A stretch of DNA of 64,000 nucleotides from Gaoshiqia hydrogeniformans (GCF_049347105.1 NZ_CP186334.1:4526001-4590000); one strand, 5' to 3'. Positions 1 through 8,751 are shown, numbered from the stretch's first letter. The notes: a model not told the origin generated them from the sequence alone. Program-made: numbers and translations.

Positions 1-303
1 ATTCAGCGGGCATTCGAAAGCCAATGGAATAAACAGTTCGGCCAGAATAAACTGAATATACTGAACATGATCCAGGATTATAGGTGAAGTATACTGATGG
101 TCCAGTTGAAACACCTGGCTCTCATCATGGCAGCAATCGTCGGATGAACATGTCATGCCGCTTTCATCGCACGAAGTGGCACTGCCCGAAAAAAATGTTA
201 CATCCATCAGCGAATCACCGCAGTAATGCCTGGATACCGTGAAGCCGGCTGTTAATACAAGCAGCAGCAACATCAAGGTAATATGACTGATTTTTCGTAA
301 CAT
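1..303 (-). CDS. HYC_CC_PP family protein (partial, C-terminus outside window)
   Basis: An open frame runs on the minus strand from an ATG at 303 to the window edge, so the C-terminus is missing. The visible 101 residues begin with a hydrophobic signal segment (MLRKISH then LMLLLLVLTAGFTV). A His-Tyr-Cys-Gly-Asp motif follows and then a Cys-rich stretch containing CSSDDCCHDE. The HYC motif plus the CC pair is the signature of the small Bacteroidota family named HYC_CC_PP; its function is not known to me. The clustered Cys and His residues and the adjacent AraC regulator with a CxxC metal-binding-like head suggest a role in copper or other soft-metal handling at the envelope, which is inference. 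Confidence 0.75.
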   Translation of the reverse strand, partial: MLRKISHITLMLLLLVLTAGFTVSRHYCGDSLMDVTFFSGSATSCDESGMTCSSDDCCHDESQVFQLDHQYTSPIILDHVQYIQFILAELFIPLAFECPLN

Positions 304-414
304 GGCAAATTCCATCACACAAATAAACAAAAAAAAATAAAAGAAAGTTTTATCTGATTATGGAAAAGAGGTACAAAATTTTGTGATTATTGCTTGACAA
401 ATGAATGCTGATGC

Positions 415-1020
415 CTATCCCTTTTTGATTTTACAGGAAATAAGCTGATCGATTGGTTTACGATCTTTTTCATCTGCATTTTTATATTGCGAGGGGCTCA
501 GTCCTGTAATTTTTTTAAACTGTGCGCTTAAATGTTGCGTATTGCTGTAGCCCAGTTTTTCAGCAATTTCGCCTAATCTTAGTTCATCATATACGAGTAA
601 CTCTTTCGTTTTTTCTATTTTTTGAAGGATGATGTATTTTTCGATCGTCGTTTTTTCGATTCTTGAAAAAAGTCCGCTCAGATATGAATAATCTTTTTTT
701 AAGGTCGATGCCAGGTAGGTGGAAAAGTTCTGGTTCCCCGGTATTTTTTTTTCATATTGAATCACATTAAGTATTTCAGTCTTTACTGATTCCACCAGAC
801 GAGAACGCTTGTCGGTGATCAGCCCAAATCCGTTTCCCTCGATGCCTTCAATAAACCGGTTCAGTTGTTCTTCGGTATATGCTTCAGTAAGCGACAGTTC
901 TCCTAACTTGACCATTTTTACCTGAAGTCCGGCTTTCATCGCTTGCTCATGAACCGACTGAATGCATCGGGGACAGACCATGCTTTTGATATACAGCCGC
1001 AGTTTTTTGTTGGATTTCAT
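415..1020 (-). CDS. AraC-family regulator with heavy-metal-associated-like N-terminal domain
   Basis: The 201-residue protein has two parts. Residues about 5-70 resemble an HMA/MerP fold: a beta strand, a CPRC metal-binding-type loop (MVCPRC, residues 15-20), and a second strand ending in LGEL. Residues about 75-190 are an AraC-type DNA-binding region, with the helix-turn-helix signature GEIAEKLGYSNTQHLSAQFK and a GLSPSQY terminus. Such proteins in Bacteroidota are one-component regulators, and the CxxC head would let metal binding control DNA binding. It is transcribed in the same direction as the HYC_CC_PP gene downstream (111 bp gap) and divergently from galM. The link to metal sensing is inferred from the CxxC loop and the neighbour. 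Confidence 0.85.
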   Translation of the reverse strand: MKSNKKLRLYIKSMVCPRCIQSVHEQAMKAGLQVKMVKLGELSLTEAYTEEQLNRFIEGIEGNGFGLITDKRSRLVESVKTEILNVIQYEKKIPGNQNFSTYLASTLKKDYSYLSGLFSRIEKTTIEKYIILQKIEKTKELLVYDELRLGEIAEKLGYSNTQHLSAQFKKITGLSPSQYKNADEKDRKPIDQLISCKIKKG

Positions 1021-1269
1021 CGTGAAAAAAGTCGATTCAGTTAGTAAATTGTTAATTTAGCAAAGTCAGACTGTCTTTTGTGTCATTTTGACGAAAAAAC
1101 AAAGGATAAATGGAAGTTATCCGTTTTTTTCTTCTTCATGAAGCAAAATTGCAGCGTTAAACAGAACTCTCTGGCAAAGCGATATAAATTTATATTAAAA
1201 TATTGGGAATATTAAAAGCAATTTCAACCTTTGACAAAAATTAATACGATCATCTTTTAAAAAATAATC

Positions 1270-2421
1270 ATGAATACACGTATGAAAAAACTGACATTTT
1301 TACTTTTAGCGTTTGGTTTTGCTTGCCAACAACCTGTAAAGCAAGAAAAAGCGCTTTATACAAAAGCTGATTTTGAATCTACGATCGACGGAAAACAAAC
1401 CACTCTTTTTGAACTGGAAAATTCCAACGGAATGAAAGTGACGCTAACCAACTACGGGGCAAAAATTGTTTCGATCTGTGTCCCCGACAAAGAGGGCAAT
1501 CTGGCCGATGTGGCGCTTGGCTTTAAATCGATAGAAGAATACCGGACACTGGATGCCGGCCAGGGAGCGGTCGTAGGGCCATTTGCCAACCGGATCGGTA
1601 ATGCCCGTTTTGAGCTTGACGGTGAAGTGTATGAGCTGGAAGTAAACAACCACAAAGCCAACCTGCATTCGGGGACCAATAGCTTTTTTCGCCAGGTGTA
1701 CGATGCTAAAGAGCTGGTAACTGAAGACGGTCCGGCCGTTGAAATGACTTTGCTGAGTGCAGACGGCGCCTCCGGTTTCCCCGGTAATAAAGAGGTAAAA
1801 GTGACTTATACCCTGACTGATGACAACGAGTTAAAAATAGACTACCAGGCAACAACCGATAAGGCTTGCCCGTTTAACCTCACCAACCATGTTTATTTCA
1901 ACCTGAAAGGCGAGGGGAATGGCGATATCCTTGATCATATCGTGGTAATTGATGCCGATTCGACCACTGAAGTTTTGAATAATGAACTGATCCCCACCGG
2001 AAACATCGTATCGGTTAAGGGAACTGATATGGATTTTACCAGCCCGTATCCCATCGGCGAACGAATTGATTCGGAGATGCAGGCATTGGCGGTTGCCGGC
2101 GGCTACGACCACAATTACATCCTGAACAAAGATCAGGAAGCCGGTGAAATGACCTTTTGCGCCAGTGTTTACGAGCCTGTTTCAGGCCGGTATATGGAAG
2201 TGTATACCACCGAACCTGCCGTGCAGTTTTATACCGGTAACTTTTTGAACGGCAGCTTGACGGGACGCAGCGGTAAGGTTTATGAACGCCGCTACGGCTT
2301 GTGCCTCGAAACGCAACATTATCCCGATTCACCCAATCATCCGAATTTCCCGAATACGATTTTGTATCCCGGTGATACCTTGAAATCAACAACGATTTAC
2401 AAGTTTTCGGTGAAAGAATAA
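1270..2421 (+). CDS. galM: Aldose 1-epimerase (galactose mutarotase), lipoprotein
   Basis: This 383-residue protein interconverts alpha and beta anomers of galactose or other aldoses. The N-terminus is a lipoprotein signal ending in FGFAC (residues 15-19), so the enzyme is probably membrane-anchored outside the cytoplasm, as in many Bacteroidota GalM proteins. Family motifs are visible: VVGPFANRIGNARF near residue 100, HSGTNSFFRQVY near 135, the catalytic-His region NLTNHVYFNLKG near 205 and the catalytic-Glu region LCLETQHYPDSPNHPNFP near the C-terminus. An in-frame ATG at 1282 (MKKLTF) would also keep the signal peptide. No sugar operon is attached; it stands alone and is followed by a hairpin. 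Confidence 0.93.
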   Translation: MNTRMKKLTFLLLAFGFACQQPVKQEKALYTKADFESTIDGKQTTLFELENSNGMKVTLTNYGAKIVSICVPDKEGNLADVALGFKSIEEYRTLDAGQGAVVGPFANRIGNARFELDGEVYELEVNNHKANLHSGTNSFFRQVYDAKELVTEDGPAVEMTLLSADGASGFPGNKEVKVTYTLTDDNELKIDYQATTDKACPFNLTNHVYFNLKGEGNGDILDHIVVIDADSTTEVLNNELIPTGNIVSVKGTDMDFTSPYPIGERIDSEMQALAVAGGYDHNYILNKDQEAGEMTFCASVYEPVSGRYMEVYTTEPAVQFYTGNFLNGSLTGRSGKVYERRYGLCLETQHYPDSPNHPNFPNTILYPGDTLKSTTIYKFSVKE

Positions 2422-2771
2422 AGCTTCAAGTTTCAAGACAAAAAGATAAAAAAGACAAAACGGGTTGCCATGGAAATTAGAACTTCCGGGCAACCCGTTT
2501 AATTTGAAGAAAAATGCTTCAAACAGGCAGGCGCTGATTATAAATAATATGAACCATGTTCTGAAGTCAATTTCGGCGATATACAGAAAATGTGGCGTCT
2601 TATTCCGACCCGGTTTTGCTTGTCAATGCCGAGTTGATCAACGCAGTTGTAAATTTTATTAAAAGATGATCATTTCAATCTCACCGGACATTTTAAGGTT
2701 TTCAAAATAGGTTAGATGAGGAAAAATTAGTAGCTTGGCTTGTTCATTTAAGTTGGTGTAAATTTTATTTT
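2422..2771. other. Intergenic region between galM and a secreted protein gene
   Basis: About 350 bases hold no convincing gene. A 65-residue open frame at 2465-2662 overlaps the hairpin at 2458-2500 and shows no domain or typical composition, so it is left out. The first bases (about 2426-2441) contain a CTTCAAG/TTTCAAG pair, a two-copy echo of the 7-bp repeats found elsewhere in the window. Confidence 0.6.
2458..2500 (+). terminator. Hairpin downstream of galM
   Basis: Perfect 12-base inverted arms (AAACGGGTTGCC at 2458-2469 and its complement at 2489-2500) enclose a 19-base loop that can add a four-pair GGAA/TTCC helix. It begins 36 bases after the galM stop. There is no clear T-run after the right arm, so termination is likely but not certain. 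Confidence 0.5.
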
Positions 2772-3590
2772 ATGAAAAAATATATCTTTTCCGTTTTGTT
2801 TTTGTTGGCAGGGATCGGGTCTTTTGCCCAGTCAAACTATCACTATGTCATTATCCCGACAGGTTTTCCCGGCATTGGCAGTGGTTTTAATCCGTACGGG
2901 GTCAGTTCGGCTCTGCAGCAGATTTTCAACTCAAAGTCCATCAAATCGGTTTTTGAAACGAGCGAGCGCCCGGCTGATTATTGCGAGGCGCTTACTGTCG
3001 ATCTGGAGAAAGTATCGAATATGTTTCAAAATGTACTGAAAGTTAGCCTGAAAGATTGTCAGAACCGGACCGTGTGGACGAACGAAGGCAAAGGGCGTTC
3101 AAAAGATTTCCAGCAAGGTTATGCCGAAGCGCTGGCCAATGCGTTGAGCGGATTTGACGCTCTGCCCCGGAATACTACCATTCAGTCCCAGCCGTTTGTT
3201 CAGGTGATGACCGGCTTGAAACAGGCAGAAACAATATCGCCTGCTCTGTCCCGGGAGGAGATTGATGTTCATACAGAAACCGGAGAGATCGGAGGGGAAG
3301 TTTACCGTCCGAAGAACCTCTATTACAACTATACCTATTTTGTCGATGTTGTGGATGCCGACCAGGGACAAAAACGTTTGCTGATTGTGAACGGCGAATT
3401 GTTGGGATACGAAAACCTTCAGCAACTGGCTGTGCTGATTCCATCCGGCCTTAGCGGCGTGTACACGGTGCAGTGGTCCCGGGCCGATGGCTCGGTCGTT
3501 ACAGGAGTTGCCAACCTGACATCCGGCGAGTTGAAAATATCGCTGCCTTCGGGGTCGGAAATGCAGCTAATCAATCTGCAAAAGTATTAG
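2772..3590 (+). CDS. Secreted protein of unknown function
   Basis: The 272-residue protein starts with a Sec signal peptide (MKKYIFSVLFLLAGIGSFAQ; cleavage after about residue 19). I do not recognise a domain. The first half (residues 20-130) contains aromatic and Asn-rich stretches such as YHYVIIPTGFPGIGSGFNPYG. The second half includes a stretch that looks like a small beta domain (LIVNGELLGYENLQQLAVLIPSGLSG in shorter pieces, about 203-235). It stands alone between a hairpin and the ABC-F gene. It may be a conserved Bacteroidota envelope protein, but no function can be assigned from sequence. Confidence 0.65.
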   Translation: MKKYIFSVLFLLAGIGSFAQSNYHYVIIPTGFPGIGSGFNPYGVSSALQQIFNSKSIKSVFETSERPADYCEALTVDLEKVSNMFQNVLKVSLKDCQNRTVWTNEGKGRSKDFQQGYAEALANALSGFDALPRNTTIQSQPFVQVMTGLKQAETISPALSREEIDVHTETGEIGGEVYRPKNLYYNYTYFVDVVDADQGQKRLLIVNGELLGYENLQQLAVLIPSGLSGVYTVQWSRADGSVVTGVANLTSGELKISLPSGSEMQLINLQKY

Positions 3591-3729
3591 TCCGCAATTG
3601 GTTATCTGGTCTTTGTAACTGACCCCCCTCAAGTAAGCTTTTTTTTAAAGTGGTTGATTCCGGCCAGTCATAAGCGGTAGTGTATCTTAATGAAGTTTAT
3701 AGGCGATTTCCTTACCCGGATGCAGATCA

Positions 3730-3763
3730 TTGGACCTTAGTCCCGATGTTTCTGTTATCTTTG
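3730..3763 (+). promoter_or_regulatory. Bacteroidota-type promoter for the ABC-F gene
   Basis: TATCTTTG at 3756-3763 fits the Bacteroidota -7 element TAnnTTTG exactly, and TTG at 3730-3732 lies 23 bases upstream as a possible -33 element. Transcription would begin near 3770, just before the ATG at 3784. This rules against the longer frame that opens at 3730. Confidence 0.6.
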
Positions 3764-3783
3764 CGTTTTCAATTTTTGTAGCT

Positions 3784-5733
3784 ATGGTATCGGTTGATCA
3801 GTTGGTTGTTAGTTTCGGCGGGTTTGATCTGTTTAAAGGAATTTCTTTTTTAATTACGCCTAAAGACCGGATTGGTTTGGTGGGCAAGAACGGAGCCGGA
3901 AAATCAACACTTTTAAAAATACTTTCAGGATTGCAGCTTCCGTCAGAAGGTTCAATTTCAAGTCCGAAGGACCTGCGTATTGGCTATTTGCCTCAGCATA
4001 TGACTGTTTCGGATACCAAAACTGTTTTTGAAGAAGCCAAAAAAGCTTTTGATGAAATTCTTGACCTGAAAAATGAAATTGACCGGTTAAATAAGGAAAT
4101 CGCCACGCGCGAAGATTACGAATCGGGAAGTTATATGCAGCTAATCAACCGGGTGACCGAGCTGAATGACCGTCATCAGATGGTAGGCGCCGAGAATATG
4201 GACGCCGAAATTGAGCAAACCCTGAAAGGTCTTGGTTTTGAACGGAATGATTTTACCCGGCAAACTTCTGAGTTTAGCGGCGGTTGGCGGATGCGGATCG
4301 AACTGGCTAAAATACTTCTGCGAAAACCCGACATTTTTTTGTTGGATGAGCCCACCAATCACCTGGATATTGAGTCGATTCAATGGTTGGAGGATTTTCT
4401 GTCCAATTACGGCGGGGCCGTGGTGATGGTTTCACATGATAAAGCTTTCCTGGACCAGGTGACAAACCGGACCATTGAAATCTCGCTCGGCCGTATTTAC
4501 GACTATAAGGCAAACTACAGCCGCTACCTCGAACTGCGAAAAGAACACAAGGAAACACAGCTGGCGGCATACCGCAACCAGCAAAAGCTGATCGAAGAAA
4601 CGGAACAGTTTATCGAGCGGTTCCGGTATAAAGCCACCAAGGCGGTACAGGTACAATCGCGGTCGAAGATGCTGGATAAGCTGGAGCGTATTGAAATTGA
4701 CGAGGAAGACAATTCCCGCTTAAAAATTAAGTTCCCGCCTGCCGTAAGATCGGGCACGGTAGTAGCCGATTGTAAACACCTGTCGAAAAGCTACGGCGAC
4801 TTGCTGGTTCTGAACGATATCCACCTGACGGTTGAACGCGGGGAAAAAGTAGCCTTCGTGGGAAAAAACGGTGAAGGAAAAACCACCCTGGCCCGGGTGA
4901 TCCTGAATGAATTGGAGTACACCGGCGAGATGAAAATCGGGCATAATGTCAAAATCGGCTATTTCGCACAAAACCAGGCGCACTTGCTGAACGAAAACCT
5001 CACGGTGCTTGAAACCATTGACCAGATTGCCGTAGGCGATGTCCGTACAAAAATCCGCGATATTCTTGGCGCATTCATGTTCTCGGGCGAGGATGTCGAC
5101 AAAAAGGTGAAAGTGTTGTCGGGAGGTGAACGTACCCGTTTGGCCATGATTCGCCTGATGCTTGAGCCGGTGAATTTTTTAGTGATGGATGAGCCGACCA
5201 ACCACCTGGATATGCGTTCAAAAGAGATGTTGAAACAGGCGCTGGTCGATTATGACGGAACGGTGTTGCTGGTTTCTCACGACCGTGAATTTTTGGATGG
5301 ACTGGTGAATTGCGTTTACGAGTTCAAGAACAAAAAAGTAAAACAGCATTTGGGTGGAATATACGATTTCCTGCAAAAGAAAAAGCTTGAATCGCTGCGG
5401 GAACTGGAGCAGAAAAGCAAAGTAACCCAGGAGCCGGTCGCGACAGAGAAGAAAAAGACGGAAGAAAACAAGCTGAGCTACGAAGAAAGAAAAGAAATCA
5501 ACAAAAATATGACCCGGCTGGAGAAAAATATTGAATCGGCGGAGACCGATATTGCCAGACTGGAAGACGAAATTGCCCGGATGGACGAAAAACTGGCCAA
5601 TCCGGATTTGATTGACGATAGCGGTATCTTTGAAAAGTACGAACAGTTGAAATCGAAACTGGAAAACGTGATGGAACAATGGGAAAACTATCACGAAGAA
5701 TATGAATCTCTGCTGCAACAAAAAAACTGGTAA
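3784..5733 (+). CDS. ABC-F family ATP-binding cassette protein
   Basis: The protein (649 residues from this start) has two nucleotide-binding domains and no membrane segment, the ABC-F layout used by ribosome-associated factors that relieve stalling or give antibiotic resistance. Domain 1 carries Walker A GKNGAGKST, signature FSGGW and Walker B LLDEPTNHLD. Domain 2 carries GKNGEGKTT, LSGGERTRL and MDEPTNHLD. The linker is rich in charged helix (RFRYKATKAVQVQSRSKMLD). The C-terminal 100 residues form a charged coiled coil like that of Uup or YheS-type members. The frame is open 54 bases further up, but a consensus promoter lies inside that extension and the protein aligns with its family from MVSVDQL. 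The next gene starts one base after this stop, so they are probably co-transcribed. Confidence 0.93.
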   Translation: MVSVDQLVVSFGGFDLFKGISFLITPKDRIGLVGKNGAGKSTLLKILSGLQLPSEGSISSPKDLRIGYLPQHMTVSDTKTVFEEAKKAFDEILDLKNEIDRLNKEIATREDYESGSYMQLINRVTELNDRHQMVGAENMDAEIEQTLKGLGFERNDFTRQTSEFSGGWRMRIELAKILLRKPDIFLLDEPTNHLDIESIQWLEDFLSNYGGAVVMVSHDKAFLDQVTNRTIEISLGRIYDYKANYSRYLELRKEHKETQLAAYRNQQKLIEETEQFIERFRYKATKAVQVQSRSKMLDKLERIEIDEEDNSRLKIKFPPAVRSGTVVADCKHLSKSYGDLLVLNDIHLTVERGEKVAFVGKNGEGKTTLARVILNELEYTGEMKIGHNVKIGYFAQNQAHLLNENLTVLETIDQIAVGDVRTKIRDILGAFMFSGEDVDKKVKVLSGGERTRLAMIRLMLEPVNFLVMDEPTNHLDMRSKEMLKQALVDYDGTVLLVSHDREFLDGLVNCVYEFKNKKVKQHLGGIYDFLQKKKLESLRELEQKSKVTQEPVATEKKKTEENKLSYEERKEINKNMTRLEKNIESAETDIARLEDEIARMDEKLANPDLIDDSGIFEKYEQLKSKLENVMEQWENYHEEYESLLQQKNW

Positions 5734-5734
5734 C

Positions 5735-6496
5735 ATGAATCAAATACAGAAAAAAAACGAAGACCTGATTTTTGGCATTCGCGCCGTCATGGAAGCGATC
5801 AATTCGGGCAAAGAAATTGACCGGGTGCTCCTGAAAAAAGGAGAGGGAGGCGAGTTGTATAAAGAAGTGTTTGATTTGATCCGGGAGAATCAGATTCCCT
5901 TCCAGTTTGTTCCGCTTGAAAAAATTAACCGGATCACCCGGAAAAATCACCAGGGCGTCATCGCATTTATCTCCCCGATAACTTTTTATGATATTGAGAA
6001 TTACCTGCCGACCCTTTTCGAAGAGGGGAAAAACCCGCTGATCCTGGTACTCGATCAGGTAACTGATGTCCGCAACTTTGGGGCCATCGTACGAACGGCC
6101 GAATGTGCCGGTGTTGATGCCGTGCTTATTCCCGAAAAAGGAGCAGCACAAATTAATGCCGATGCGGTGAAAACATCTGCCGGCGCGCTGCACCTGGTGC
6201 CCGTTTGCCGGACGCGGGATTTACGAAAAGCCGTACTTTATTTGCAGCAGTCGGGCTTAAAAGTGATTGCCGCAACCGAAAAATCGTCAGATAACTATGT
6301 CAAGACAGATTATACCGGCCCGGTAGCCATCATCATGGGGGCCGAAGATTCGGGTATTGACCGGCAGATCCTCGACCTGGCAGACGAACGGGTACAGATA
6401 CCCATTCTGGGAAAAATCGGATCGCTGAATGTATCGGTGGCTGCCGGTTTGCTCGTGTACGAAGTGGTCCGGCAGCGGACAGCCGTTACAGGTTAA
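5735..6496 (+). CDS. rlmB: 23S rRNA (guanosine-2'-O-)-methyltransferase RlmB / TrmH family
   Basis: This SpoU/TrmH-class RNA 2'-O-methyltransferase has 253 residues from the ATG at 5735, one base after the ABC-F stop. Residues 1-75 form the RNA-binding substrate domain typical of RlmB (FGIRAVMEAINSGKEIDRVLLKKG). The remainder is the knotted SPOUT fold with motif 1 LDQVTDVRNFGAIVRTAECAG, motif 2 IMGAEDSGI and motif 3 IPILGKIGSLNVSVAAGLLVYE. The family methylates G2251 of 23S rRNA in E. coli; the exact base here is inferred. Pairing with an ABC-F gene fits a ribosome-centred operon. The 3' end overlaps the convergent Lrp gene by 11 bases. Confidence 0.9.
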   Translation: MNQIQKKNEDLIFGIRAVMEAINSGKEIDRVLLKKGEGGELYKEVFDLIRENQIPFQFVPLEKINRITRKNHQGVIAFISPITFYDIENYLPTLFEEGKNPLILVLDQVTDVRNFGAIVRTAECAGVDAVLIPEKGAAQINADAVKTSAGALHLVPVCRTRDLRKAVLYLQQSGLKVIAATEKSSDNYVKTDYTGPVAIIMGAEDSGIDRQILDLADERVQIPILGKIGSLNVSVAAGLLVYEVVRQRTAVTG

Positions 6497-6953
6497 TCTG
6501 CACCTGCCGTTTAAATGTTTCTTCCAGCGAAATAAACGTTTCGGTACTGGAAACGCCGGGAATCTTTTGAACTTTTTCGCTGAGAATTTCTTTCAGATGT
6601 TCGTTGTCGCGGGCATAAACCTTCACAAAAATGGCGTATTGTCCGGTTGTATAATGACATTCGACTATCTCGTTGATTTCGCGGAGTTTTGTCGCGACAT
6701 CTTCGTAAAAACCTCCTTTTTCAAGAAAAATTCCAACGTAAGTACAGGTTTTGTAATCAACTTTCTTCGGATCAATGTGGTAACCCGATCCGGTGATCAC
6801 ATTTAATTCAATCATCCTGTTGACGCGTTGATGCACCGCAGCGCGTGAAACACCCACTTCGGCGGCCACATCTTTGAAAGGTATCCTGGCATTTTTTGTG
6901 ATGATCTCGAGGATGTGCAGGTCTACTTGGTCCAGATTATTACGTAGTGTCAT
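6486..6953 (-). CDS. Lrp/AsnC family transcriptional regulator (copy 1, beside amt)
   Basis: This 155-residue regulator has an N-terminal AsnC helix-turn-helix (LDQVDLHILEIITKNARIPF, then VSRAAVHQRVNRM) and a C-terminal RAM/ligand-binding domain (VECHYTTGQYAIFVKVYA; TETFISLEETFKRQV). Lrp proteins form oligomers that respond to amino acids. It is divergent from the ammonium transporter and closely resembles the second Lrp gene on the other side of that transporter, sharing runs such as ITKNARIPF, VECHYTTGQYAIF and TETFISLE. Control of amt by one or both is the obvious inference. Its 3' end overlaps rlmB by 11 bases. Confidence 0.9.
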   Translation of the reverse strand: MTLRNNLDQVDLHILEIITKNARIPFKDVAAEVGVSRAAVHQRVNRMIELNVITGSGYHIDPKKVDYKTCTYVGIFLEKGGFYEDVATKLREINEIVECHYTTGQYAIFVKVYARDNEHLKEILSEKVQKIPGVSSTETFISLEETFKRQVQINL

Positions 6954-7282
6954 TTTGGTTGTCTGATAAATTATTGCTTGAGATAAAAATAGGCAAAATT
7001 TAGCAAAAAGGAATAAAATACTGTGGTAATCATTCCTTCTGATATCCGATGATTTCGGAAGCCGATTTAACTTGTTGTTATTCAGCGAATTTTTAAACCC
7101 AAATCCAGGTATTTTAGTTAATGTGTTAATAAATAGATAAAATATATATCAAAAATGCTGTAAATTTTTAATATTTATTTTAAAATGCTATTTTTGTCGA
7201 TGTAATGATGTCAAAATGATATTAGCTGAAGATATTTTATTTGACTTTCCACGGTAATTGTAGGTATATTAAATATTTTGCC
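6954..7282. other. AT-rich divergent control region between lrp copy 1 and amt
   Basis: About 330 very AT-rich bases separate the divergent lrp and amt genes. No coding frame of note is present. The amt-proximal half holds a TATTTTTG element at 7189-7196. Several A/T tracts here would suit Lrp-type binding, but I cannot point to a defined operator. Confidence 0.5.
7189..7196 (+). promoter_or_regulatory. Possible -7 element for amt
   Basis: TATTTTTG fits TAnnTTTG. I do not see a good TTG/TTTG at the expected -33 distance, so the assignment rests on the -7 box alone. It would give a leader of about 80 nt to the ATG at 7283. Confidence 0.35.
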
Positions 7283-8620
7283 ATGATGAAAAATGCTAAT
7301 TTGAGTTGGCTTTTTATGCTTTTGCTGCTGATTGTAGTAAGCCTTGTTGGGGTATTGGTGCCCAGTGATTTTGGTGGTTTAGACGACCCAAATTTGGTTC
7401 CGGGCGATGTTGCCTGGATGTTGACGGCAACCGCTCTGGTTTTATTGATGACGCCGGGTCTCGCCTTTTTTTACGGTGGGATGATTCAGCCCAAAAATAT
7501 TCTGTCAACCATGCTTCAAAGCTATATCGCGATGGGCCTGGTCAGTGTGCTTTGGGTGCTTGTTGCTTTCAGCCTGGCATTCGGTGACAGTATTGGCCCA
7601 GAAGGTTTTGGTCTGTTCGGTAACCCAGCTACCTTTTTCATGTTTAAGGGTGTGAACGGAGCTACTCATGCAGATTTAAGCCCGACAATTCCCTTGGCTC
7701 TGTTTGCCATGTTCCAGTTAAAGTTTGCGATTATTACGCCGGCCTTGATTACCGGTTCCTTTGCCGGACGGGTTCGTTTCCGTTCGTATATGTTGTTCAT
7801 GGTTTTGTTTACCTTGTTTATTTATGCACCCTTGTGTCACTGGACCTGGCATCCGAATGGCTTTTTACGGAATTGGGGTGTGCTTGACTTTGCCGGAGGT
7901 ACGGTTGTACATATGTCAGCCGGTTTTGCAGCGCTTGCAGGCGCCATTTTCCTGGGAAAACGAAAAGAGTTCAATAAAGAATTCAGGCCGGCGAACATTC
8001 CTTTTGTTTTGTTGGGCGCTGGTATGCTTTGGTTTGGCTGGTTTGGTTTTAATGCCGGATCGGCATTGGCTGCCGACTCTGTTGCCGCATTGGCGCTGAT
8101 GAATACCAATACGGCATCGGCTGCGGGGATGCTGGCTTACCTGTTTCTCGACATGGCCAAAGGAAAAAATCCCTCGGGAATGGGTGCCGCGATCGGTTTG
8201 GTGGTCGGTTTGGTGGCCATTACTCCGGCGGCTGGCTTTGTAAGCGTAGGTTCAAGCATTTTTATCGGCGTTGCTGCATCGATGATCAGTAATTATGCCA
8301 TTGCGTTACGTTCAAAAACCAGGCTGGATGATACGTTGGACGTATTTCCGGCACACGGGATGGGAGGTATTGTCGGGATGTTGTTAACAGCCGTATTTGC
8401 GCAGGAAGTGGGGCTTATTCACGGTGAAACGGAAACCTTTTTGTATCATTTGCTGGCCTTGCTGATCGTAGGCGTTTTCACATTTGGCGGATCTGTGCTG
8501 ATGTATAAAATAACAGACTTAATTGTGCCACTGCGTGTTTCGGCTCAGGCCGAGAAAGTGGGGTTGGATATTAGCCAGCACAATGAGTCGTATGCTTTTG
8601 AATATAAAAGCGACGAATAG
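7283..8620 (+). CDS. amt: Ammonium transporter (Amt family)
   Basis: The protein is a polytopic Amt/MEP channel of 445 residues from the ATG at 7283, a start that puts a hydrophobic signal (LSWLFMLLLLIVVSLVGVLV) at the N-terminus. Eleven to twelve membrane segments follow. Family marks include MLTATALVLLMTPGLAFFYGG, DFAGGTVVHMSAGFAALAGA and the pore histidines in CHWTWHP and DVFPAHGMGGIVGML. Amt proteins conduct ammonium into the cell. No PII (glnK) gene adjoins it, although that is the usual partner; instead an Lrp/AsnC gene lies on each side. A strong intrinsic terminator follows 33 bases after the stop. Confidence 0.96.
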   Translation: MMKNANLSWLFMLLLLIVVSLVGVLVPSDFGGLDDPNLVPGDVAWMLTATALVLLMTPGLAFFYGGMIQPKNILSTMLQSYIAMGLVSVLWVLVAFSLAFGDSIGPEGFGLFGNPATFFMFKGVNGATHADLSPTIPLALFAMFQLKFAIITPALITGSFAGRVRFRSYMLFMVLFTLFIYAPLCHWTWHPNGFLRNWGVLDFAGGTVVHMSAGFAALAGAIFLGKRKEFNKEFRPANIPFVLLGAGMLWFGWFGFNAGSALAADSVAALALMNTNTASAAGMLAYLFLDMAKGKNPSGMGAAIGLVVGLVAITPAAGFVSVGSSIFIGVAASMISNYAIALRSKTRLDDTLDVFPAHGMGGIVGMLLTAVFAQEVGLIHGETETFLYHLLALLIVGVFTFGGSVLMYKITDLIVPLRVSAQAEKVGLDISQHNESYAFEYKSDE

Positions 8621-8653
8621 CTTGAACGTGTGGTCGCTCTTTTATATGCTCGG

Positions 8654-8680
8654 AACTCCCCGGAACAGGGGAGTTTTTTT
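8654..8680 (+). terminator. Intrinsic terminator of amt
   Basis: AACTCCCC at 8654-8661 pairs with GGGGAGTT at 8668-8675 across a six-base loop, followed by a run of Ts to 8680. It sits 33 bases after the amt stop. Confidence 0.88.
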
Positions 8681-8701
8681 ATTGATGCCTTTTATAAAAA
8701 C

Positions 8702-8729
8702 AAAAAAAACCGCCCCAATGAGAGCGGTT
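8702..8729 (-). terminator. Intrinsic terminator of lrp copy 2
   Basis: Read on the minus strand, AACCGC pairs with GCGGTT around a ten-base loop and is followed by a T-run (the A-run at 8702-8709 on the plus strand). It lies 22 bases after the stop of the minus-strand Lrp gene and is back to back with the amt terminator. Confidence 0.8.
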
Positions 8730-8751
8730 CATTTATTTTGTTTTATTGCTT

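Noticed and set aside
2465..2662. 65-residue plus-strand open frame after galM
   Set aside because: It starts inside the galM hairpin, has no domain or signal, and its composition is unlike the neighbouring genes.
5498..6193. 231-residue frame antisense across the ABC-F/rlmB junction
   Set aside because: It covers parts of two confident genes and shows no family features.
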